Part shown: positions 1-3,597 of the stretch, piece by piece
Position numbering within the stretch: the first letter of the stretch is position 1
How the letters are laid out: each line of letters opens with the position of its first letter
Assembly (NCBI GenBank): GCA_031257235.1
Contig: JAIRPA010000141.1
Location: 1 to 6,657, forward strand
DNA: 6,657 bases
Origin: Burkholderiales bacterium
GTDB taxonomy: Bacteria > Pseudomonadota > Gammaproteobacteria > Burkholderiales > Casimicrobiaceae
Direction of reading: 5' to 3'
Program-made: the position numbers and the translations under genes
Notes under the pieces: generated by a model
Database searches by the model: none
What the model was told of the DNA's origin: nothing
What the model saw: only the letters and a program-made list of their open reading frames with translations

Positions 1-6
1 CAACAT

Positions 7-93
7 TCGCCTTTCCTCCAAAAAAGGATCGGGCTTTGACTGTCCTTTTTTGGTGACTATTACCGGCAAAAAGTAGGTTTTCACTTTTTGCCG
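7..93 (+). repeat. Composite repeat copy 1: linker, hairpin A, hairpin B
   Basis: The window opens inside a repeat copy. A linker (TCGCCTTTCCTC, 7-18) leads into hairpin A at 19-52: outer arms 19-28 and 43-52 pair perfectly (GGA with TCC next to the A6/T6 tracts), T29 is bulged, and the inner five-base arms 30-34 and 38-42 pair with one G-T wobble and one mismatch around a TTT loop. After 11 bases, hairpin B has arms 64-74 and 83-93 (CGGCAAAAAGT and ACTTTTTGCCG) with an 8-base loop. The same two-hairpin layout recurs at 1133-1208 (inverted), 1338-1412, 1469-1538 and 6277-6352. No coding function is seen. Confidence 0.85.
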
Positions 94-95
94 AA

Positions 96-123
96 CCTCT
101 GATCCCTGATCCCCGATTCCTGT
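96..123 (-). repeat. Tandem heptamer tract (TCAGGGA-like), four units, inverted
   Basis: Read on the minus strand this is four back-to-back seven-base units related to TCAGGGA: TCAGAGG, TCAGGGA, TCGGGGA and a weaker ACAGGAA. The same heptamer appears on the plus strand at 1253-1273, 3123-3136 and 6138-6172, where it forms the leading edge of the composite repeat. Here it sits directly beyond hairpin B in the opposite orientation, so it probably belongs to a neighbouring inverted fragment. Confidence 0.75.
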
Positions 124-307
124 TTTCGCTTTTTGCCGCCGAGCTTGCACCTTTTCGCCAAATTGTGCCAGAATGACCCCACAAGACCGTGCCCCCCTCC
201 CCGAATGAATCTTCTTTGAAATGCCACAGGTCTTAACCAAGCTCGCTTTGCCGTCATTTTTATCGGCAAAACGTTTTTCTCCATCCTTTTGGAAAAGGGT
301 TTTTGTT
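124..307. other. Gene-free leader with two small stem-loops before the secreted-protein gene
   Basis: I see no convincing gene here. A stem-loop with 7-base arms TTTGCCG (247-253) and CGGCAAA (264-270) has the same core as hairpin B turned inside out and is followed by a short T-run at 274-278. A second, CCTTT (285-289) with AAAGG (294-298), overlaps the ribosome binding site of the next gene. A weak sigma70-like pair, TTGCAC (145-150) and CAGAAT (169-174) with an 18-base gap, could drive that gene, but the match is poor. Confidence 0.4.
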
Positions 308-751
308 ATGAAAAAATTATTATGCCTTGGCACGCTTGCCGTGATCTTTTTCTTCCCCGTGGTCTCTTTTGCAAGAGACACCGTCCATCAATTTGATTTC
401 CAAAGTGTTGTTGATGCGGCCCTTAAAGACGGTCAGTTAGACGGCACCGTGAAGTTTTATCTCAAAGGCGCGAAAGTCCCCGGCAAAGTCACCAAAACCT
501 TTTCGGAGGATGTCTCCAATAAAAAAACCAACGCCGCCAACAAAACCGATGAAGAAGCCTGCGCGTGGGCTTTGCGGTCTGCGTTGATTGCCTTTCAAGA
601 CAGCGCGAAACGCCAAAACGCCAACGCCGTGGTGGACATCGTCAGTTACTACAAAAAGAAAGAGTTTTCAAGCGCGACCCAATACGAATGTCACGCCGGC
701 ACTTTTGTCTCCGGCGTTGCCATCAAAGGGCGTCCCGCCATCGTTAAATAA
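308..751 (+). CDS. Small predicted periplasmic protein of the family often mislabelled 'excinuclease ATPase subunit'
   Basis: The predicted 147-residue protein has a clear Sec signal peptide: MKK, a hydrophobic core at about 4-19, and a likely cut after SFA (residue 22). The mature part carries VSNKKTNA (69-76), DEEACAWA (81-88), NAVVDIVSYYKKKEFSS (106-122) and YECHAG (126-131). From memory, these match small exported proteobacterial proteins that databases label 'excinuclease ATPase subunit'; nothing resembles UvrA and there is no P-loop. The SYYKKKE strand resembles the YbjQ-type fold, which is inference. Cys85 and Cys128 are the only cysteines of the mature chain and could form a disulfide. 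I chose ATG 308 because it begins the signal peptide and follows GGAAAAGGG (291-299) with 8-base spacing; an upstream in-frame ATG at 221 would add 29 unlikely residues. The gene stands alone, with a terminator at 796-825. Its function is unknown. Confidence 0.85.
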   Translation: MKKLLCLGTLAVIFFFPVVSFARDTVHQFDFQSVVDAALKDGQLDGTVKFYLKGAKVPGKVTKTFSEDVSNKKTNAANKTDEEACAWALRSALIAFQDSAKRQNANAVVDIVSYYKKKEFSSATQYECHAGTFVSGVAIKGRPAIVK

Positions 752-795
752 TAAAAATACGCGGCGCGACAAGGTTTTTTTCACGCCCAACCCCC

Positions 796-825
796 AAGGC
801 GGAGGCTTTTAGAATCCGCCTTTTT
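796..825 (+). terminator. Rho-independent terminator of the secreted-protein gene
   Basis: The arms AAGGCGGA (796-803) and TCCGCCTT (815-822) pair perfectly across an 11-base loop, and the right arm runs into a T5 tract (821-825). It lies 45 bases after the stop codon and just before the tRNA promoter, so it separates the two units. Confidence 0.8.
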
Positions 826-830
826 CGCGT

Positions 831-859
831 TTGCGCGAAAGACGGATCGGTGTGATAAT
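831..859 (+). promoter_or_regulatory. Probable sigma70 promoter for tRNA-Pro
   Basis: The -10 element GATAAT (854-859) matches five of six consensus bases and is preceded by TG (851-852), an extended -10. A weak -35, TTGCGC (831-836), lies 17 bases upstream. Transcription would start about 4-5 bases before the mature tRNA at 870, and the bases just after the -10 are GC-rich, as is usual for stringently controlled stable-RNA promoters. Confidence 0.55.
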
Positions 860-869
860 GTGCGGCTTT

Positions 870-946
870 CGGGGTGTAGCACAGTCTGGTAGTGCGCTTG
901 CTTTGGGAGCAAGATGTCGGGAGTTCGAATCTCTCCACCCCGACCA
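870..946 (+). tRNA. tRNA-Pro (anticodon UGG)
   Basis: A complete 77-base cloverleaf can be folded by eye. The acceptor arms CGGGGTG (870-876) and CACCCCG (936-942) pair fully. The anticodon stem is 897-901 with 909-913, and its seven-base loop holds TGG at 904-906. The T arm is 919-923 with 931-935 around TTCGAAT. The discriminator is A943 and CCA is encoded at 944-946. UGG reads proline CCN codons. Confidence 0.96.
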
Positions 947-1044
947 CATTCAATCTTAAGACTTTTCAAAATACGGTGTTTGATTTTTGGACACGAATGG
1001 CGCAAAGGTCTTTTTTGATGATCGAGTCAATGACATCTTTTTGT

Positions 1045-1121
1045 GCGCCCGTAGCTCATCCGGATAGAGCACCAGCCTTCTAAGTTGGGGGTAACAGGTT
1101 CGAGTCCTGTCGGGCGTACCA
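1045..1121 (+). tRNA. tRNA-Arg (anticodon UCU)
   Basis: This is a 77-base cloverleaf. The acceptor arms GCGCCCG (1045-1051) and CGGGCGT (1111-1117) pair with one terminal G-T wobble. The anticodon stem is 1072-1076 with 1084-1088, and its loop holds TCT at 1079-1081, which reads AGA and AGG. The discriminator is A1118 and CCA is encoded at 1119-1121. It lies 98 bases after tRNA-Pro. I see no strong promoter in that gap, so the two may be cotranscribed and then processed; Pro and Arg tRNAs are often neighbours in gammaproteobacteria. The inverted repeat starting at 1133 may end the transcript. Confidence 0.96.
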
Positions 1122-1132
1122 AATGACAGGCG

Positions 1133-1247
1133 CGCCAAAAAGTGAAAACCTCCTTTTTGGCGGTTAAAAGTCAGCAAAAAAATACCGGCAAAGCCCGATA
1201 CTTTTTTGCGGAAAAGGCGATAAAACCGGATTGCGGGTCAAGAACGC
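1133..1247 (-). repeat. Composite repeat copy 2, inverted: hairpin B, hairpin A, linker, half of the GTCATTGCGG palindrome
   Basis: Read on the minus strand, this follows the order of the other copies. It has a remnant of the second palindrome (about 1229-1247, ending CCGCAATCC), a linker TATCGCCTTTTCCGC (1209-1223), hairpin A (1208 down to 1175), a 12-base spacer, and hairpin B (1162 down to 1133). Hairpin A keeps the bulged T (A1198 on the plus strand) and the TTT loop. Hairpin B has arms CGCCAAAAAG and CTTTTTGGCG and a loop close to that of copy 1. The copy starts 12 bases after tRNA-Arg, so its hairpins may serve as that transcript's terminator. Confidence 0.8.
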
Positions 1248-1252
1248 TTGTT

Positions 1253-1273
1253 TCAGGGATCAGGAATCAGGGC
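1253..1273 (+). repeat. Tandem heptamer tract, three units
   Basis: Three contiguous units TCAGGGA, TCAGGAA and TCAGGGC begin a plus-strand composite copy that lies back to back with the inverted copy before it. The unit is preceded by GTT, as at 6135-6137. Confidence 0.75.
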
Positions 1274-1274
1274 T

Positions 1275-1322
1275 CGTCATTTAAGCGCGCAGTTTGCTTT
1301 AGCAAACGAAGTCGCAGAATCC
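1275..1322 (+). repeat. Palindromic module P1 (CGTCATT ... CAGAATCCA) with internal hairpin
   Basis: The conserved left flank CGTCATTTAAGCGCGC and right flank GAAGTCGCAGAATCCA enclose a hairpin with arms GTTTGC (1292-1297) and GCAAAC (1302-1307) and loop TTTA. The copies at 3138-3182 and 6175-6212 share the flanks but have a different inner sequence: a GC-rich hairpin in the first, no clear hairpin in the second. Confidence 0.75.
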
Positions 1323-1324
1323 AT

Positions 1325-1412
1325 GTCGCCTTTCCCGAAAAAAATCGTCGGGGTCTCCCCGCGATTTTTTGGAAATTCACACCGGCAAAAAGTAGGGGTT
1401 TACTTTTTGCCG
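1325..1412 (+). repeat. Composite repeat copy 3: linker, hairpin A, hairpin B
   Basis: The linker TCGCCTTTCCCG (1326-1337) leads into hairpin A at 1338-1371. Its outer stem uses TCG (1345-1347) with CGA (1362-1364) beside the A6/T6 tracts, T1348 is bulged, and CGGGG (1349-1353) pairs with CCCCG (1357-1361) around a TCT loop. After 11 bases comes hairpin B: 12-base arms 1383-1394 and 1401-1412, loop of six. The second palindrome found in the full-length copy is missing between 1322 and the linker. Confidence 0.85.
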
Positions 1413-1455
1413 AATAAAAAAAGGGGGTGGCTACGAAGTGGCCGGGGGTTTGCGT

Positions 1456-1538
1456 TTCGCCTTTCCTACAAAAAATCATCAGGGTTCCCCTGTGATTTTT
1501 TGCAAATCATGATCGGCAAAAAGTACCACTTTTTGCCG
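1456..1538 (+). repeat. Composite repeat copy 4: linker, hairpin A, hairpin B
   Basis: The linker TTTCGCCTTTCCTAC ends at 1468. Hairpin A (1469-1502) pairs without a mismatch apart from the bulged T1479: the outer stem uses TCA (1476-1478) with TGA (1493-1495), and the inner stem CAGGG (1480-1484) with CCCTG (1488-1492) around TTC. After 11 bases comes hairpin B, arms 1514-1524 and 1528-1538, with a loop of only three bases. With copy 3 it makes a tandem pair upstream of the transporter gene. The 43 bases between the two copies (1413-1455) hold nothing I recognise. Confidence 0.85.
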
Positions 1539-1559
1539 AATCCCCGGTAAGCGTACAAT
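1533..1559 (+). promoter_or_regulatory. Possible promoter for the EamA transporter gene
   Basis: A good -10 hexamer TACAAT (1554-1559) lies 22 bases before the chosen start codon. The best -35 is TTGCCG (1533-1538, four of six matches) with a short 15-base spacer. That -35 is the right arm of hairpin B, so the repeat may supply part of the promoter. Confidence 0.4.
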
Positions 1560-1580
1560 GATCCCTTCACATTGGGGTTG

Positions 1581-2537
1581 ATGATTCTCGTGTTGTCTTC
1601 GTTTAAAAACACTTCGTCGCGCGGGTGGGCTTACTTATCCTTAGTGTCCACCGCGATGTTTTGGGGAAGTAACGCCGTGGTGGCGCGCGGATTATTAAAC
1701 GAATTATCGCCCGCCACGCTTGCGTTTTTGCGCTGGGGCATCGCGCTTGCCGCCTTAGCTCCGTTTGTGTGGCACGAGCGTCACGCCATGATTTCCGTCT
1801 TGAAGCGCCACCCTAAAATCATGCTGTGCTTAGGCGCGACCGGTTTTGCACCCAACGCGCTTTTGTCGTACTTCGGCTTGCGCGGCTCAACCGCCATTTT
1901 GATGGGCTTGATGAATTCCGTCGTGCCGGTGATGGTGCTTTTAATCGTTGCCTTATGGGCAAAACGTCTTCCCAAACGCTTGGAAGCCATCGGAATGACT
2001 TTATCTTTTCTGGGCGTGATCGGTATTTTGATTCGCGGCGACGTTCATGTGCTGGTGAATCTGCATCTCTCCGGGTTTGATCTTTTGGTGCTTTTGGGTT
2101 TGATCGTCTGGGCGTTTTATACGGTGATCTTGATCGAGCGACCGCGCGATTTGACTTTACCCGGCTTTACTTTTTTGGCGGGTATTTTAGGCTTCATCAT
2201 GATTTTGCCTTTCGTGATTTTTGATTGGGCGGGCAACGGCATTCCACATCTTTCGGCGCATCAATTCGGGCTTGCTTTTTATATCGCGCTGGCGCCAACG
2301 TTATTGTCGATGCTTTTGTTTAATTTTGCGGTGGCGGTGGTGGGTCCTGTTCAATCGGGCATCTTTACTCATTTGGTGCCGCTTTTTTCCGCCGTGTTTG
2401 CCACGGTCTTCATTCACGAATCGCTGCACGTTTATCACGTTGTCGGCTTTGTCTTGATTGTCTCCGGCGCGATACTGTGTTGCTTCAAGCGCGAGGCATC
2501 CATGGTTTATCGTCCGCCTCAAAAGCCCACGCCTTGA
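1581..2537 (+). CDS. EamA/DMT-superfamily inner-membrane transporter
   Basis: The 318-residue protein is almost entirely hydrophobic and fits the ten-helix, two-domain DMT/EamA plan. The first domain (about 15-150) carries the family's FWGSN (27-31) near the start of helix 1 and an arginine-containing FLRWGIAL segment. The second (about 160-307) ends with the usual LVPLFSAVFATVFIHESL pattern (Glu280) followed by a last helix in GFVLIVSGAIL. Members export or import metabolites such as amino acids or nucleosides, but substrate cannot be read from sequence. I prefer ATG 1581; an in-frame TTG at 1572 would add three residues, and GTG 1590 is possible. The only SD-like bases, GGGG (1574-1577), are too close to ATG 1581, so the start is uncertain. 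The gene appears to be a single unit: repeats lie upstream and there is no strong terminator before the next gene. Confidence 0.88.
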   Translation: MILVLSSFKNTSSRGWAYLSLVSTAMFWGSNAVVARGLLNELSPATLAFLRWGIALAALAPFVWHERHAMISVLKRHPKIMLCLGATGFAPNALLSYFGLRGSTAILMGLMNSVVPVMVLLIVALWAKRLPKRLEAIGMTLSFLGVIGILIRGDVHVLVNLHLSGFDLLVLLGLIVWAFYTVILIERPRDLTLPGFTFLAGILGFIMILPFVIFDWAGNGIPHLSAHQFGLAFYIALAPTLLSMLLFNFAVAVVGPVQSGIFTHLVPLFSAVFATVFIHESLHVYHVVGFVLIVSGAILCCFKREASMVYRPPQKPTP

Positions 2538-2541
2538 TCCA

Positions 2542-2547
2542 TATAAT
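2542..2547 (+). promoter_or_regulatory. Possible -10 element for the YdiL-like gene
   Basis: TATAAT is a perfect -10 consensus in the 63-base gap, but no -35-like hexamer sits 16-18 bases upstream, inside the end of the transporter gene. Transcription would start near 2554, giving a leader of about 47 bases. Confidence 0.3.
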
Positions 2548-2600
2548 TCTGTTATCCTGACACGTCCGGCACGACATCAACCACGACGATCCACCCCACG

Positions 2601-3101
2601 ATGACCCCTGAAGAACTCAGAAATTTACGCACCCGATTTTGCTATACCGTGGAAGAAGCGGCGTATTGGATCGGCGAGACCACGATAGCGGTTTGGCAAT
2701 CCTACGAAGACGGCAAAAAACCCGTCCCCAAAGAAATGGCGGAACGCATGGAGATGATCAACCTCTGGTTTCAAGCCACGGTAGACAGCACGGCGCAACA
2801 CTTACGGCAGGAGCCGCAAGCCGCGCTGATCACTTTGATTTGGTACGACGACATCAATGATTGGCTGGACACGGGTCACAAGTTTTTATTTTTGTGGCGG
2901 GCTTATTTACAAGTCTGTTTGAAGCTCAAAGAAATGTTTAATGATTTTATTGTGTTGCACCGCTTTGATAAAGACGCTTTTGCCGCGTGGGTGAAAGAGA
3001 ATCATCTGCAAGACGAGCCGGTCGACGATAACCTAACCTTGCGCTGGGCAAGCGAAACGACACTCACGACGATGGCGCAAACTCCGACGACGACGCAGTA
3101 A
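2601..3101 (+). CDS. YdiL/Aca2-like (DUF1870-type) helix-turn-helix protein
   Basis: The predicted product has 166 residues. The N-terminal part (about 1-55) resembles an HTH of the YdiL/DUF1870 group: EELRNLR, then VEEAAYWIG (17-25) as the first HTH helix and TIAVWQSYEDGKKPVP (28-43) with the WQxYExGKxxVP signature. The C-terminal part (about 76-115) fits the second half of that family, an aromatic YDDINDWL segment followed by FLFLWRAYLQV (95-105), like the yP-x-W-x-x-YQsVA stretch of YdiL as I recall it. The tail from about 135 is rich in Thr and Asp and looks disordered. Related proteins include Aca2, a repressor of anti-CRISPR operons, but no small candidate acr gene lies beside this one. 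It is probably a DNA-binding regulator with unknown target. No Shine-Dalgarno sequence precedes ATG 2601; the first later in-frame ATG would cut off the HTH. Confidence 0.75.
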   Translation: MTPEELRNLRTRFCYTVEEAAYWIGETTIAVWQSYEDGKKPVPKEMAERMEMINLWFQATVDSTAQHLRQEPQAALITLIWYDDINDWLDTGHKFLFLWRAYLQVCLKLKEMFNDFIVLHRFDKDAFAAWVKENHLQDEPVDDNLTLRWASETTLTTMAQTPTTTQ

Positions 3102-3122
3102 CGGCGTTTGGCAAAAAGCGTT

Positions 3123-3235
3123 TCGGGGATCAGGGATCGTCATTCTGCGCGTAGGCGCGGAGCGCCGAAGTCACAGAATCCATACAGCCAAAGGCTACCG
3201 ACGCGCAAAGCGCGTCGTCATTGCGGGCTTGCCCA
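3123..3235 (+). repeat. Composite repeat fragment 5: heptamers, P1 palindrome, twin AAA-loop hairpins, start of P2
   Basis: Two heptamers, TCGGGGA and TCAGGGA (3123-3136), lead into module P1 (3138-3182). Its outer arms ATTCTG (3142-3147) and CAGAAT (3174-3179) pair, and the inner arms GGCGC (3154-3158) and GCGCC (3162-3166) close on GGA. Then come AGCC-AAA-GGCT (3186-3196) and GACGCGC-AAA-GCGCGTC (3200-3216), and the left part of the second palindrome, CGTCATTGCGGGCTTG (3214-3229), which breaks off. Hairpins A and B are absent. The fragment lies between the YdiL-like gene and the feo promoter. Confidence 0.75.
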
Positions 3236-3278
3236 AAAAACGTCATTTGCATGGAAACACTTCCAATTTGCATCAAAT

Positions 3279-3297
3279 AAGAATGTTTCTCATTATC
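3279..3297 (-). promoter_or_regulatory. Fur box in front of feoA
   Basis: On the minus strand this 19-base site matches the Fur consensus GATAATGATAATCATTATC at 15 of 19 positions, including the first eight. It overlaps the likely -35 of the feo promoter, the usual position for repression by Fe(II)-loaded Fur. Iron limitation should therefore relieve repression of feoAB. Confidence 0.8.
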
Positions 3298-3314
3298 AAT
3301 AAAAGTGCTACAAT
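3287..3314 (+). promoter_or_regulatory. Probable sigma70 promoter of the feo operon
   Basis: The -10 TACAAT (3309-3314) is preceded by TGC (3306-3308), an extended -10 motif. A -35 TTCTCA (3287-3292, four of six) lies 16 bases upstream inside the Fur box. The start of transcription would fall near 3321, giving a leader of about 35 bases before feoA. Confidence 0.65.
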
Positions 3315-3354
3315 CCGCGTCACTTCATACCTTAACAACACGTAAAGAGGATTC

Positions 3355-3597
3355 ATGATGCCGGTCGTCACCCTAGATAGCGTCCCTTTCGGACAACAGG
3401 CGCTCATCACCGAGCTTGCCGAAAACGCCGCACCTTTTCGTCGCAAATTATTGGCTATGGGCATCACCCCCGGATGTTTATTGCGCGTGATTCGCGTCGC
3501 GCCTTTAGGCGACCCCATTGAGATTGAAATGCGCGGCTTTCATTTATGTTTACGTCGCAACGAGGCGGCGGCCATCAAGGTGGAAATCACATGCTAA
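3355..3597 (+). CDS. feoA: FeoA, SH3-like partner of the ferrous iron permease
   Basis: The 80-residue product shows the FeoA core in order: a RRKLLAMGITPG segment, then a hydrophobic strand into APLGDPIEIEMRG, then LCLRRNEAAAIKV. This is the normal size and the typical SH3-like beta-barrel pattern. FeoA is cytoplasmic and needed for Feo-mediated Fe(II) uptake, probably by acting on FeoB. Two ATG codons follow each other (3355 and 3358); AGAGG (3346-3350) is 4 bases from the first and 7 from the second, so the second may be the true start. The 3' end overlaps feoB by 7 bases, which implies translational coupling. The Fur box and promoter lie just upstream. Confidence 0.95.
   Translation: MMPVVTLDSVPFGQQALITELAENAAPFRRKLLAMGITPGCLLRVIRVAPLGDPIEIEMRGFHLCLRRNEAAAIKVEITC

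Noticed and set aside
81..284. Minus-strand open frame of 67 codons
   Set aside because: Its 3' third is heptamer and hairpin repeat, the rest is Arg/Lys/Gly-rich without a recognisable pattern, and it lies in the leader of the secreted-protein gene.
744..1177. Minus-strand frames across the tRNA genes
   Set aside because: They are read through the reverse complement of tRNA-Pro and tRNA-Arg; translated tRNA antisense is a common artefact.
1142..1550. Overlapping open frames on both strands in the tRNA-EamA interval (1142-1417, 1248-1550, 1267-1479)
   Set aside because: All are built from the repeat modules, in several frames at once, with no ribosome binding site and no protein-like pattern.
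1122..1571. CRISPR array
   Set aside because: Repeats recur but are inverted, of unequal spacing and lack unique spacers of constant length; no cas genes are present.
1045..1571. Genomic island integrated at tRNA-Arg
   Set aside because: There is no integrase and I saw no duplicated tRNA 3' end in the window; only short repeats follow the tRNA.
2601..3101. Anti-CRISPR locus because of the Aca2-like protein
   Set aside because: The neighbours are a transporter and feo genes, with no small phage-like gene upstream in the same operon; the HTH family also includes ordinary chromosomal members such as YdiL.
3108..3302. 64-codon plus-strand frame before feoA
   Set aside because: It consists of repeat fragment 5 and runs into the Fur box and promoter.
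3546..3590. Upstream start for feoB at 3546
   Set aside because: It would add 15 residues lying wholly inside feoA; ATG 3591 has a ribosome binding site and gives a normal FeoB N-terminus.
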